Assembly: GCA_002007465.1 (NCBI GenBank)
Contig: LNAC01000019.1
Span: 703,446-767,445, forward strand
Source of the DNA: Ailurus styani
Lineage: Eukaryota > Chordata > Mammalia > Carnivora > Ailuridae
Length of the DNA stretch: 64,000 bases
Direction of reading: 5' to 3'
Part shown: positions 1-11,160 of the stretch, piece by piece
How the letters are laid out: every line of letters starts with the position of its first letter
Position numbering within the stretch: the stretch's first letter is position 1
Program-made: the position numbers and the translations under genes
The notes under the pieces: generated by a model
The model's input: only the letters and a program-made list of their open reading frames with translations
Databases searched by the model: none
What the model was told of the DNA's origin: nothing

Positions 1-642
1 ACACACAAAGAATCCTTTTACATAAGTACCTGTAAGACGGCTAGTTACTTGCATGATGAGCAGGCTCATATTTGCCCGGAGGAAGATTAGTATAGTTCAC
101 TTTGCCCAGTAGCATTCTTTCCATTTTTTCCCCATTAATATTGACTCTGAAGTCAATAGCATAGATTTAACAATCAATAGGCACAATTTTTATTCAGTCA
201 TTAGCACTTACATAGGTGACTGAGACCTGCTTGTAATCTCAAAATCTATGCTATAAGAGAACAGGACTCATGAAGAAGAAACCAACTAAAGTCCAATTTC
301 CAGGTCAAGGATTTTGCTATTGCCCATACTTGCTCTAGAGTCTGAATTAACAGTGACAAAAACCACTTTTTTTTTTAATATTAAGACTATTCTTTCCCCA
401 ACTCAGTATGGAATTTTAACTTAATATATTAAAACTAGATTAAAGCAAATGCAACCCCCATAATTTTTCAAACTCCCTTCCTCCTTTTCCCCAATATTTC
501 CACCCAAAGTCTACCATTCTCAGCTTGGTGGTCTGTGGAAAAATATTTTTAAATATTCTAGAGTTTGCCTCTTGTTTTCCCTCTCAAACAGTATTTATAA
601 AGCTAAAATGATGATTACTTATTAATACATGTCTCTTATTTC
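1..642. other. Unclassified AT-rich DNA, no gene seen
   Basis: I see no open frame of note, no recognisable repeat and no RNA gene here. The DNA is AT-rich with short A and T runs (for example the T run near 366). It could be intergenic or intronic. Confidence 0.5.
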
Positions 643-860
643 ATTCCTTCACTCATTAATTCAATAAATATTTATTGAGGGACTTCCTTTTGCTATTCAG
701 AATGCTTGCTTAATCAAATGGTAAAAAAAATAGGCGAGATATGTGCTCTATGAAGTTGATGTAAAAGAAATAACATAATTACAAATTGTAACGAATGAGT
801 GCTATGAAGTAAATAAAAAGGGAGCTGAAATAGAGAATAGTGGAATGGAATGATTTTGAG
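643..860 (-). mobile_element. L2-type LINE remnant, reverse orientation
   Basis: The segment opens with a target like 'ttcaataaatatttattgag', which is the reverse complement of the L2 3' end (…CTCAATAAATATTTGTTGAATGA). It continues with a diverged 'gagtgctatgaagtaaataaa' block often found beside it in mammals. Family assignment is from memory of the consensus; divergence is high. Confidence 0.45.
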
Positions 861-1336
861 TAGGGCTTTTTCATTGGCAAATCCAAGTGGGGAGGATCAT
901 GTGAATTTTTTTCTGATATAAATAAACACATTCATTTAAACTTTAGTAACAAATCATCAAAATACAAATATAGCACATGAATATTATTTAATGAACTAGT
1001 AGAGAGAAATTTATCACAGTTCTATCAAGTCATCTTGATGCATCAAATAAAAGTTCCAAAGTTCTAAACAAAGACTTGCCTTGATGGTATTACCAGTAAT
1101 GGGCAATAGCAGATTTGGGCTGTCTCATTTTAGTCATGTCACCGAGTGAGGCATAGTCCCCAAAAGCGACACCAACTAGCTCCACATCAAGAAGATTGAA
1201 CTGCTCTGGGAAGGGAACACCCAAGGGCTAGGATCTGAGTTGTTCAACACAGACACTCTCCTGCAGAAGAGCCAAGTCACTACTCTCTACTTCTTAACCA
1301 AGGACCCCAAGGGGTATACCTGCATGTATGTGCACC

Positions 1337-1340
<4 letters not shown>
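861..1340. other. Unclassified DNA, no gene seen
   Basis: No repeat family or exon-like structure recognised. The open frame on the minus strand that spans the following TG tract is a translation of simple sequence (Thr-His repeats) and is not a gene. Confidence 0.45.

Positions 1341-1385
<45 letters not shown>
1341..1385. repeat. (TG)n microsatellite
   Basis: About 22 perfect TG units, directly visible. It is long enough to be length-polymorphic between individuals and to adopt Z-DNA, although nothing here shows function. Confidence 0.97.
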
Positions 1386-1390
<5 letters not shown>

Positions 1391-1786
1391 AGCCATTGAA
1401 ACCATGCTCTGAAGTGTAATCTGAAGACAGTGAAAATCTGACACAATTGGGAGAAGACAGGGTTTCCTGTGTGTAACCAAAATTATTTTAGCAAAACAGT
1501 CATTTATAAATAACTGCATTACATCTTTCATGACTAATTTCTGTATCTAAATACTAAACAAAAAACACAAAGATGCCTTAATTCACACCAAGTTCATGTA
1601 AAACTGTATAATGTCGTTTTTGGAAGACATTGCATTTGCTCTGCAGCTTTACACACCCATGCAAAAAAAACAAAAAACAAAAAACCAACACATGTCTGTT
1701 GCCACTTGACCATATACCATCTCCTATGGTTTCTCCATATATCAAATGCAGCTGGGATGACATAAGATTATGTATTAAGAATACAT

Positions 1787-1999
1787 CTAGCCTACTTTTT
1801 AAAAAAAAGATTATTTATTTATTTGACAGATAGATATCACAAGTATGCAGAGAGGCAGGCAGAGAGAGAGAGAGGAGGAAGTAGGCTCCCTGCCGAGCAG
1901 GGAGCCTGATGCGGGCCTCGATCCCAGGACCCTGAGATCATGACCTGAGCCGAAGGCAGAAGCATTAACCCACTGAGCCACCCAGGTGCCCTAGCCTAC
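1787..1999 (-). mobile_element. CAN SINE (SINEC), minus strand
   Basis: Read on the minus strand it starts 'gggcacctgggtggctcagt', passes through the CT-rich body and ends in an ATAAATAA/AATCTT tail, the standard order of the carnivore tRNA-derived SINE. Flanking 9-bp direct repeats ctagcctac (1787-1795 and 1991-1999) are the target-site duplication. Good preservation and the 'aatgcttctgccttcggctc' variant head put it among the younger copies. Confidence 0.97.
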
Positions 2000-2955
2000 A
2001 TTTTTAAAATATAAGTTCCAGCCAATAGATGAGCTAAATGATCCTTTATTGCCACACAGCTCTTATTACCTTTCCGAGAAGTCAGCAGTGTAAATATTCC
2101 ACCCTGTGTCAACTAACACAGAAACTGGTAGAGGTAGGTTGCTAGAAACTTGGCATGGTGTGTAAATTCACAAGAATCCATCAAGCTTTTCTATTATTTA
2201 TACTGTAAGATTTGTAGCCTGTCTGTAGAGTAACAGGTGTAGCCCCTGTGGGTCAACAACCACCTGAATAATGCATGGGAAAAGGAAAGCAATACCACAT
2301 TCACCACAGTTTGGTATTGTTCATTTGGGGGAATATCTTTCCCTATAATGGCTGCCTAAAAAATCTTCCTTAGCAGTGATCCATATGCTGTATGGTCATA
2401 TGTGATAGTTAAGGCCACTTCCTTTGCAATTGACAGACCAATGTTGAATCCTGGTTTTACCTGTTACTATTTTCTGATTTTTTTTTGGCCAAAATATTTT
2501 AAACTCAGTTGAATTCAGTCCTCCTCAGAAGAAGCAAAACAACATATACATAATTAATTTCTAGTTAGCAGAACACTAGCAACTGGATTCTATTATTAAC
2601 ATATATATGAAGGTCTCAATTATTAGATAGAAGGGACAGAGACAGAAAAATGTTATTTTTATTTGGAAATTACTAAGGTCAAAATTATGTATTATAAGAG
2701 GTAGTACATTACAATTATTTATTGTCATTATGTATTAATTTAATACAGGTTCTATATATCATCAATAGTAATCACGGAGTATGTATCTGTGTGATGAGGG
2801 AAAAGCAGCAGAACCATAGCCCCCTAACCATAGAACTAGCATCTCACAAAACCTTTGTCACTAAATATTATCATTCAGACAACGAAATGCTGATCTAAAA
2901 ATAGCTTATGGAGAGTGAAGTAGCTGTCATAATCCTCTATATGTAAAGGAAAGGA
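2000..2955. other. Unclassified DNA, no gene seen
   Basis: AT-rich sequence without clear repeats. A weak MIR-like stretch ('gttgaatcctggttttacctg', near 2440-2460) may be a very short SINE fossil. No open frame is convincing. Confidence 0.4.
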
Positions 2956-2959
2956 AGAT

Positions 2960-3013
<54 letters not shown>
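2960..3013. repeat. (GATA)n microsatellite
   Basis: A run of about 13 GATA units read directly from the sequence, uninterrupted. Tetranucleotide tracts of this length are normally highly polymorphic. Confidence 0.97.
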
Positions 3014-3154
3014 TGGGGTAAGGAAGGCTAAGGGAATTGACTGAGGTTTCCAGTTAGTAATGGAGGAAAATAAGGTACTCTACTGCTATTAATAAATCAT
3101 AGACAATGGAAATGCAAAATGATCATAACAGTAAATTCTAATAATATGATAATA

Positions 3155-3390
3155 TGATCTGATATTTACTGAGCATTTTCTCTGTGCTAGGCATGCTGCT
3201 AACTGTGCTCTATGTGCTATTGCCTCCTTGAATTCTCATGATAACCCTAAGAGGTAAGCACAAATATTAGTTTGGTTTTCTATATAGGAAAACTCAGGCT
3301 TAATGAGCTTAATTAAGTAAGTTGTCTGTGGCCACACAAGGAACAAGAGGTAAAGGCAGATCTCTCTGATTCCAAAGTTCAGAATTATGT
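3155..3390 (-). mobile_element. MIR SINE, minus strand
   Basis: The order 'tactgagcattttctctgtgc' … 'attctcatgataaccctaag' … 'aaaactcaggct' … 'gtggccacacaag' follows the reverse complement of the MIR consensus (growth-size tail, core, then the tRNA-related part). It is highly diverged, as expected for a mammal-wide family. Confidence 0.8.
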
Positions 3391-4250
3391 AGCTCTTTAA
3401 ATTTTTCTAGTCTAAACTTAATAGGATTATTTGCTTCTCTGTAAACAATCAGATGAACATTTTTGCTATTGTGCCCAATGCAATTGAGACAATGACATAT
3501 GAGAGATGAATGCCTACCTTCCTCCAATAAAAGTGTTTCTTTTAAAAATAATGGAATGAAATTTCCATAAATCTTGTCAGCTTTGTTTTGAAATTTTCTT
3601 ACTATGACTCATAAGCATAAAAACCAAAGCTGCCATGAAAGATAGAGAATCTAAACAAAGTTGGAAAAAATGTATTTTTTTGAGTCTCTATAATACTGTC
3701 AATTCACTTTATTTTTGTGGCCTTGTTTTCCCTAGGACATAAATATCACATTTACGTCTGTGGGGGAAGTACTGCACAAGGTGAGCCACGTTCTTTATAA
3801 GAGGAGTTCAGTTTTTCCCCCGAATGATATATTATCTCATTCTTAGAAATGTTATGGGCCCAGATGCTAACTCATAATCTCCCTGCCCGTTGAGTTTGAA
3901 GACATTACAGATTTCTTATGGAACCTCTGCTCATAGTTAAGAGTGAGAGAGCAGAGGTCCAAAGCACCATTTCTGCCCTAACTGCACACTTGTGATTTCT
4001 GGTCCATTGTGACTAGATAAGTCCTAAAGGCAGGGAGAAGAAATAGCCCCCGTGCTAGGGCTTGTTGGTTTGCTTGCTGCTTCTGGGTTTGTTTACTGGA
4101 GATGAATGCCAAGAAGGCAATTATTTCTCCTCCTAAGAAAAGTCTTGACTGAGAAATGATAAACAGTCCCACCCATTGTGCAGAAAGCTGATGAAAATCC
4201 CATAGAGATCTAGAAAAAAAGTGAGCCAAGGAGCCTGAATGCAAATGCTG
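3391..4250. other. Unclassified DNA, no gene seen
   Basis: No recognised repeat. It includes the lower half of the longest minus-strand open frame in the window (3978-4436, 152 codons), whose composition is driven by the purine-rich tract that follows, so it is not treated as a gene. Confidence 0.4.
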
Positions 4251-4254
4251 GACG

Positions 4255-4390
4255 TGACAGAAAAGAGGAGAAGAGGAAGATGAGGGAAGGAAGGAAAAGT
4301 GGGAGGGGGAGGAGCAGGAACAGGAGGAGGGAGCAGTGCTAAGCGACACAGGGAACAAGGAAAGAGATAAAGGAAATGAAAGTAAGAGGT
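4255..4390. repeat. Purine-rich (GA/GGA) low-complexity tract
   Basis: About 135 bases of almost pure A and G on the plus strand with GGAGGAG and GGAAGGAAGG runs. On the other strand it gives the Ser/Leu/Pro-rich part of a 152-codon frame. It is a polypurine.polypyrimidine block of the kind that can form triplex DNA in vitro. Confidence 0.85.
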
Positions 4391-5253
4391 GCTCCAAGAA
4401 GCCTGTGAGTCTCTGTATCCTTAAAAGATTTACCATCCTGTGGTGCTGAACACTCCTGCAAAAATCAAAGACAGAAATCTAGAGAAAACAAACATGGCAG
4501 TAATCATAAGATGGCATGGGACTTCTAAAGCGCTCAGAAGAAACTACCTGAACATAAAATGTAGCCGGGAGAAGCTAAAAACAATCATCGGCCCTTGAAA
4601 GCCTGTGTTGGCAGGCAAAATTTAACTCTGCTTATAGTCTCTTATATATATATGAAATTAGCTAAACCTCCAATAGAAAAGACAGAAGTCCCATCTGTTT
4701 TAACCAAAGGAAATATCTGTAATAACAGAAATAATCAATTAATTGGTAAGCAAGCAAGCAAACAAATAACTATAGACAGAAGGAATTCCATATAATGGAC
4801 AAGAATCTCTCACTCAAATAATAAAATACTGTTTTCTTTTTAAAGCCAGGGCAATCTATAAAATCCCTACCAATCAAATTGTAATATGAATATTAGAGAA
4901 TACTTTTTATTTTAATTTTTGTGACACAGTTTGTAAAAGACTTTGACAAAAGACATTTCAATCAGCAGAGAGACACACCGCCCAAAGCTCATGTTTGTGC
5001 TCAAATTTCAGAAAAATAGCATTTTAGAAATACAACTGGAAAAGTTGTAATTGAAACTGATCATTAGGTAATTTTAGGCAAAGAGCATGCAATTATCACC
5101 TTTGTTACCAGAAAGCTAGTTAAAGTAGACTGAGGAGGTGAGAGGGGAATAGAAAGAGGATATTTTCAAAGAAAATTGTATTTCGGTTCTGACTTAAAAT
5201 CGATTTGACACTTTAGTTGTACAGTAATATCATTGTGGCTGTAGCTCTTTTGT
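4391..5253. other. Unclassified DNA, no gene seen
   Basis: Unique-looking AT-rich DNA without exon-like or repeat signatures that I can name. Confidence 0.4.
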
Positions 5254-5630
5254 CTTAGTCCAATGTAAATGCTCTGCCATAACAAACTACCACAGGCTGA
5301 GTGGCTTAATCAACAGGGATTTATTTTCTCACAGTTTTGAAGGCCAGAAGTTCATGATCAGAGTGCCAGGAGGGTCGGGTTTGGGTAAGGGTTCTCTTCC
5401 TGGCTTGTAGATAACTGCTTTCTTGCTAAGTCCTCATGTGGCCTTTCCTTGGTACATGAGTGCAGAGAAAGAAATTTCTCTTTTGCTTTTCTTACAAAGC
5501 CAGTAATTCCATCATGAGAGTTCTACCCTCCAAGCCTAATCTAACCCTAATTATCTCCCCAAAGCTCCATCTCCAAATTAGGACTTCAATATAGTAATTT
5601 TGAGGAAGGCACAAGCAGTCATTCCATAAC
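5254..5630 (-). mobile_element. MLT1-like solo LTR (ERVL-MaLR), minus strand
   Basis: It follows the reverse-complement pattern of MLT1/MaLR LTRs: 'gccataacaaactaccacag', 'tggcttaatcaacag', 'tttattttctcacagtttt', then 'tcctcatgtggcctttcctt', 'ctccatctccaaattaggac', ending 'attccataac'. Only an LTR is visible, with no internal retroviral genes. The name MLT1 is from memory of the family; the subfamily is unknown. Confidence 0.75.
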
Positions 5631-5774
5631 ATATGTATACTTATAATCACTCAATAAAAGCTGAATCCTTCCCAATGTATCTATTACATTTCGTGTCTCT
5701 GCATGACTTGTCTTTCCTTCCCAATACTGCTTATCTTTCCACTCAGCACCTTGCTTGCTCTATTGTAGCCACGA

Positions 5775-6165
5775 TGGTGTCTTTGAGCCCTCTGAAGGCA
5801 CTAAGATTGTTCTCGTCTTGTGGTGTTTCCATTTGCTGTTCCCTTAACATGAAATGTGTTTCTCCCAGGTAGCTATCTGATTTACTCTTTGCTCAAATGT
5901 TACTATATCAGGGTGGTTTTCCTGATCATTCTATATAAAAAAACAGCCTTGCTTGTGTATCCCTATCCCACCTTGGCATGCTCTCTCTTTCACCAACTTC
6001 AGTTCCATATATATATATATATATATTACCATCTTAATGTCCAATCAGGGACCAATGTGTTTCATTCACCTCTGTATCTTCTCTGTCTAGTCTTATGTTG
6101 GCACACAGTGCTTCTCAAATAAGTCTTTGCTAAAGTATGTTTAAATGAATAAATTATGTGCTGTG
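5775..6165 (+). mobile_element. L2 LINE 3' end
   Basis: The succession 'tttgctgttcccttaacatg', 'tttgctcaaatgttac', 'ggttttcctgatcattctat', 'ctctgtatcttctctgtcta' and a terminal 'aaatgaataaat' tracks the L2 3' region (end of ORF2 and 3' UTR). A (AT)n tract sits inside at 6006-6028. Heavily decayed, no coding capacity. Confidence 0.65.
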
Positions 6166-6199
6166 GAAACTCAGCTAGCTTTGGCTAGGTAAAAAATCC

Positions 6200-6790
6200 C
6201 CTTTCTGGCCTTGTTCTGGTTATTTATTGCCCATTCCACTCTGGCAAACTTATGGCTTAAAACAATGACCACTTATTTAGTGCAGAATCTGCAATCTTGG
6301 CAGGGCACAGTGGGGAAGGCTTATCTTTGTTTCATGTGGATGTTGGATGATCCACTTTCAGAATGGCTCATTCACATGGCTGGCAATTTGATGTTGGTTG
6401 TCAGGTGGAGCTCAGGGAAGGCAGAGGGACTGGGGATTCAGTCCGTCTCTGTATGGGTCTCCTCTTGTGGTTCTTTCTAGAGGCTTCCTCTTGGCCTCTT
6501 CATCTCAAACTGTCTGGATTTACAGAACAAGTGTCCCAAGAGAGGAAGGTAGAAGAACAAGGAATTTTTAGAACCTAGACTTGGAATTCATATAGCCTTA
6601 CTTCTGTTCCATGAGCAAATCGGTCACAAAGTTCTGCCTGTGTCTAACAAGAGAGGATAGAGATTCTATCACTTGATGGAAAGGTTGTTGATGTCATTAA
6701 AAATGGAGAATGGGGCATGGACCCTATGTGGTATTCATCTTGGGAAAATACAATCTACCGTGGCACCTATCCTGAATTTTTTTCTTCATA
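6200..6790 (-). mobile_element. Old mammal-wide repeat, LTR-like, family not assigned
   Basis: The text 'ctggttatttattgcccatt', 'tggcttaaaacaatgacc', 'gtgtcccaagagaggaaggt' and 'ttggaattcatatagcctta' belongs to a dispersed repeat pattern that I recognise (gctgcgtaacaaaccac…ggcttaaaacaac type) but cannot name securely. The open frames in it are incidental. Orientation is given by analogy to MLT-type LTRs and is uncertain. Confidence 0.45.
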
Positions 6791-7805
6791 CATTACCCAA
6801 GTTCTCCAAACTCTCCTACACCATACTTCTCCCACACTTATCTGCTCAGGGTTCTTGCTTACTAGTATTTCAGCCCTTATAATTAGATATAGACAACCCT
6901 TCTTTTCTGATTGTGTATCAACCTTTTATCAATGCTGCTCCTTGGGAGGTTCATTTTATCCAAATTACTGGAGAAATTTCCCACTAATTACTTAGTACTC
7001 TGAGATTTGCTTATTTCTTTTCAGTGATCCTACAGTTCTAGTTGATTTTTCCCTTCTTTAGGTATTTTTGTTCTTTGGCTATCTGCTTCTGGGTTCTGTG
7101 TTTTCCTACCTATTATAGCAATAAAGAGAGACTTATCCTTTTCCTACTTTAATGGAAAAATAAAGCAAAATAACTAGGTTATTTGCTGAATAGGGCTTGA
7201 GAAGAAAATGAATGTTTTCTTTAATTGGGCAGAAATGTGGGTGACATGACACTGTCTTTGAAACTCTATTAATTCCCCCTTATTCAAATAGTTACATTCC
7301 CCGTCTCCCTCCCAGGGCAATTTTCCTTTTACAGCAGATTGGGCACCACAAATTTTCTCTAAATTGAGCCTTATGAGATTGGCCCAGCAACCACCTAGCA
7401 GCCCCAAAGCCCACCCTCTTCTACTGTGCTTCATGTTCCTTTCCATGCAGCTCTGGATACCACTATATTTCTGGAAAATAAAGATGGAGTAGGGTTACCA
7501 CTATTTTCCTCACAGGTACATTGTGCCACCATTCCTTCAATGATGCTAATATAGGAGTTTCTGCTACAGTAAGCTCAAGACCACATCGCGTCGGTGTACA
7601 CTTCCAAACTTCAGGGACACATTTATTCTTTCTCATGTGGATGAAGAGGACCAAAAAGGATAAGACTGTAAGCTTCAGACTCCCAGACTTTCTTCCCAAA
7701 TCCAGTCTCTCTACATTTAGCATCAATGATGGCACAGAAGGGGATATTTGTGTTCTGTAGCCCAGTGCACATCCTGCTATAATCAGCTTGCCAGGTTCCC
7801 CTGGA
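6791..7805. other. Unclassified DNA with overlapping short open frames
   Basis: Minus-strand frames of 90, 117 and 99 codons cover 7174-7922. None shows a domain I recognise, two of them overlap in different frames, and one runs on into an L1 tail. A small CpG cluster (cgcgtcg at 7587-7593) is unusual for this CpG-poor window. It may be a decayed repeat or processed pseudogene of unknown origin. Confidence 0.35.
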
Positions 7806-7939
7806 AGGACTGTCAATCTTTTTTATTTTTTTATTTATTATTATCTGCCCCAGGGGTACAGGTCTGTGAGTCACCAGGCTTACACCTTTCACAGGACTCA
7901 CCATAGCACAAACCCTCCCCAATAGGACTGTCAGTCTTT
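7806..7939 (-). mobile_element. Severely 5'-truncated L1, 3' end only, minus strand
   Basis: The reverse complement reads 'ggggagggtttgtgctatgg' … 'cacagacctgtacccctggg' … A-rich tail, the 3' terminus of carnivore L1. Near-identical 16-bp flanks (7806-7821 and 7924-7939, aggactgtcaatcttt against aggactgtcagtcttt) are the target-site duplication, so only about 100 bp of L1 were inserted. Confidence 0.92.
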
Positions 7940-9232
7940 ATGTGTTCCTCCTGAAATTCTTCCACTGAGTTTTAGAAAGGGAAGGATGGTGCTTTCATTC
8001 TTACCCAAACTCTGCTCTCTCCAGGAGACTTACCACCTCTCTTCAGCACACAGCCCTCCTCTTACTTTGGGTGGGATAATCCTGGGGGTGGGAGAGATGG
8101 GGAGAGTCGGTGACTAGGCATTTTCTGAACTGGCTCTTGTCACTAATTCCTGGTAGGCAGGTGGTGGGCTTTCTAAGCATAGAACATGAGGTATATTTGT
8201 TCTTGGCTTTGGATCTTTGCAAAAATTCTAGAACCTAAGTATCACATTTGACATCCTAGCATATGTATTATAAAGTTTAATGCACTGATTATACTAATTT
8301 GTACATTTTCTATTAAGAATTTGAGCTACAAAAAGATACCAGAAAGCCTCAGGCAATGTGAATCTTTAAACACTCAGTTGCATCTCTCACAGCCATAAAA
8401 TGGGATTCTCTTACCTAATTCCACAAACAAATGCATTGTTGTGTGAGCTGCTTCTATTGTTTCATATGTTTCCCCTGAGATGGACACATCCTTATTCAGA
8501 GTGTTTCTCCTTCCTGTCCCTGGAGATGACTCCTGAAGAAAAAAAAAAAATTACACTTCAGAGAGAGTAGGAAAAACCTCTCTCAGTTTCACCCAGCAAC
8601 GACCAGCACACTTGTTGGTAACTGCCTGCTTCACTGTGTTTCTTTCTCATCGTTTTTTTTCCACACAAAAACCCCCAAAATAGAGAATTTTCTTCAACAG
8701 GAGAAGGGTCATAAGAAGTTACAGTTTTCATAATGCTCCCCTAGCAACAGACCCACTGAATCTTTTCTACCATATTTATCTTGGGTGGCATAAAAGTGGG
8801 CATAGACATAAAAATATGGATAAAGATATAAATGTGGACTACACCATGAGGCTCACTATATGTGGACTCAATATAGTTTGTTGCATAAAATTGATTTGGC
8901 CTTAATTTATTTTGTTATTATTGGGTTTTGTTTTGTTTTGTTTTGTTTGCCACAAAAGTCCCTTCATTTTTTTTTTTTTCGTGGAGAACTAACTGAATGA
9001 GTCTAATTCAGCCAACATTTGGCTCTGAGACTGGGCAGTCTTAGATCTGAATTCTGCTGTACCCCAGAGCTTTCTCCACCCAACGAAGAAGCAGTTAATA
9101 AAAATTATTTGCATGGACATGTTTATTTGAAGTGTCAGTTTCACTCTGAAGTGCTCTTTTTGAAGTTGTACCGGGTAAGTAGAAAGTGCACTGGATTAGA
9201 TGCAATCCATTCGCTAACGAATAATGAACAAG
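7940..9232. other. Unclassified DNA with short homopolymer and TTTTG runs
   Basis: No gene or named repeat. Simple sequence includes an A run near 8539-8551, (TTTTG)n at about 8926-8948 and a T run near 8968-8980. A pyrimidine tract plus AG at about 9011 and a consensus-like gtaagt at 9174 bracket about 160 bases, but frames inside have no supporting start or similarity that I can recall. Confidence 0.4.
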
Positions 9233-9400
9233 TGCCTTCTAAACACTAGGTACACACTGAGAGTTGAGGTAACAGCAGTGAGCCAAAGATACAAAAATCC
9301 CTGCTCTCACCAAGACCACATTCTCATGGGAGGAGGCAAAAAATAAATGAATTAAAGTAAAATATATCATGCGTTTGATGAAAATAAAGCATGAGCTCTC
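9233..9400 (-). mobile_element. L2-type LINE remnant, reverse orientation
   Basis: 'aacactaggtacacactgag', 'aacagcagtgagccaaagat', 'aaaatccctgctctcaccaa' and a trailing AATAAAT block follow the reverse complement of the L2 3' end. Strongly diverged. Confidence 0.55.
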
Positions 9401-9959
9401 CACCAATCAATAATCCGATGAGCCTGGAACTATCATGCAAAATTTCGAGATTTTTTTTTTCCTCTCTGTGAAACAGGGTTTGTGTGGATGATCACTAGGT
9501 GGCTTTTGGTGCCAACATCTGGTGAGACTTTTCTAACTCCTTTTTGGTTTCAGTTAGTTTCTTGGTGTAAATTCAGAATGGCTTCCATATAGGCAACACT
9601 GCAGCTCCACTCACTTAGGAAAGGAGAAATTCAGGTCAGGAGACTAGTGTCTGCGCAACTGGATGTGATTCATAAATTTGTAGTAATTACTTTTAATCTA
9701 CCTTTTTTTGTCCTAAGACTCAGAACTGAAGAATCAAGCAACTATATATTAACTTTACCCAATAGACCTTGGACCACCTGTCTGTTTCCTGTTTTCCTTG
9801 CCAAGTATCCCTTTTGGGAAAAGCTGATTGGAAACACAGCAGGACAAAACTCATTCCTCTCCTTTCTTTGTTCCATCTGTCTCTCTTCTCATCTGGGAGA
9901 TCTCTTGTTCACTTTCCATTATTTCTCACGTTCAAGGCTAAATTCTCCACCTGTGTTCT
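9401..9959. other. Unclassified DNA, no gene seen
   Basis: No recognised element. The plus-strand open frame 9647-10030 has no ATG start and runs into L2-like sequence; it is not considered coding. Confidence 0.4.
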
Positions 9960-10784
9960 TGGACCACTGCTTCCCATCTTCTTCCAGATGTTTCTCCTAC
10001 AGTAAGTCCTACCCTTCCCTATCTTTGTAGTAGTTTAGCTATCTCCCTCTACTGACTCTTAACACAAGCTAAAAATATTACCATGTCTTTTCCATTGAAA
10101 AAATCCTTAATCCCCCCTGGCTCTACCTCAGCAGTGACAGGAAGGAGGAAGAGTAGAAAAAGAACGGGGAGTAATATTCACTTTTTCTTCACTAACCAAG
10201 CTTCTCTGAAAAAATAGGTTGCATTTTATATACCTTTCTACCCATCTCCTATTGACTCTTCAAAGCATGAATGGACTTTTGTAACTTTAACTGCATTTGA
10301 AAGTGGTTTCACTAATGTTCTCATTGATATGCCAAGTATTTTCACTACTTTCAGTAGCATTTGACATTATTGGCCATAATATACTTGAAGTTTACCCCTT
10401 GTCATATTTGAGTCAGGATTCTTTCATCTACTACTACTTTGTTATTCTTTATCAGCCTCTCTTCCTGTTTCCTTTCTCCCCAAACTTAGGACTTATTCTT
10501 TCTTATTTCCTTCTTTTTACATTTTAAGTCCACTTGGCAGTTTCTGCTACTACCTGATAACTGTCAGTTCTCCAGAGTCAAAAACCTTTTTTGAAATGTT
10601 TGTATCTGATTGCCTTCTGAATAGCCATATACATGACTATGGAGTGTCTATCCTTGTTCCTTACCTTCAAGGCAACCTATTCCCAAATGAACTCATAATA
10701 TCTACTTCCCCCTTGGCAAACTTCGTCTATTCATATATTTTCTTTTATGTTGAAAGCCAACCACCTACTCAAGATTATGCTTTT
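9960..10784 (+). mobile_element. L2 LINE ORF2-region fossil
   Basis: Phrases such as 'agtagcatttgacattattg' (compare the L2 'gcagcatttgacac.gttga' motif) and 'actcataatatctacttccc' place this in L2 reverse-transcriptase/3' ORF sequence, very decayed and with gaps. The 48-bp block at 10120-10167 is foreign to this pattern. Confidence 0.5.
10120..10167. repeat. 48-bp exact direct repeat, copy 1
   Basis: This block is identical base for base to 12422-12469, beginning gctctacctcagcagtgaca and ending gaaaaagaacgg. Flanks on both sides differ immediately. It is not part of any repeat I recognise at this location. Confidence 0.95.
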
Positions 10785-11010
10785 AAAATTGTCCACATTG
10801 GGCGCCTGGGTGGCTCAGTGGGTTAAAGCCTCTGCCTTCGGCTCAGGTCATGATCTCAGGGTCCTGGGATCGAGGCCCGCATCCCGGCTTGGCGGGGAGC
10901 CTGCTTCCTCCTCTCTCTCTCTCTGCCTGCCTCTCTGCCTACTTGTGATCTCTGTCTGTCAAATAAATAAAATCTTTAAAAAAAAATAAAAAATAAAATT
11001 GTCCACATTG
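10785..11010 (+). mobile_element. Young CAN SINE, plus strand
   Basis: Complete element: head gggcgcctgggtggctcagt, body with ctcaggtcatgatctcaggg, CT-rich region, AAATAAATAAAATCTTT tail and A-rich end. A perfect 16-bp target-site duplication aaaattgtccacattg flanks it (10785-10800 and 10995-11010). The perfect duplication and low divergence indicate a recent insertion. Confidence 0.98.
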
Positions 11011-11034
11011 ATACATTGTGTAAATCTAAGTTAA

Positions 11035-11160
11035 TTATTGACTGCTATTTAAAGACTGGACTCAAATCCTATTTCTGCCAATTAATAGCCTCATGATCTT
11101 GGGTAAGTATTTAACTTCTTCATGCTTTGTTTTTTATCTGAAAAATTAAACTTTCATAAC
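11035..11160 (+). mobile_element. MIR SINE fragment, plus strand
   Basis: 'gactggactcaaatcctatt', 'tctgccaattaatagcctca', 'tgatcttgggtaagtattta' and 'cttcttcatgctttg' follow the tRNA-related part and core of MIR. A possible tail lies at 11400-11450 (agcatcaataaatgttacct), separated by an AT-rich insertion. Confidence 0.75.

Noticed and set aside
1280..1531. Minus frame with a Thr-His repeat
   Set aside because: Translation of the TG microsatellite.
2957..3013. GATA tract as a GATA-factor regulatory site
   Set aside because: Simple repeat; GATA motifs arise trivially and nothing nearby supports a promoter or enhancer.
3978..4436. 152-codon minus-strand open frame, the longest in the window
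   Set aside because: Ser/Leu/Pro-rich section comes from a purine-rich low-complexity tract; no domain, no splice structure, no start context.
9012..9173. Interval between an AG after a T-rich run and a consensus gtaagt
   Set aside because: The frame starts from TTG rather than ATG, has no recognisable protein, and the T run is separated from the AG by about 30 bases; donor-like sites are common.
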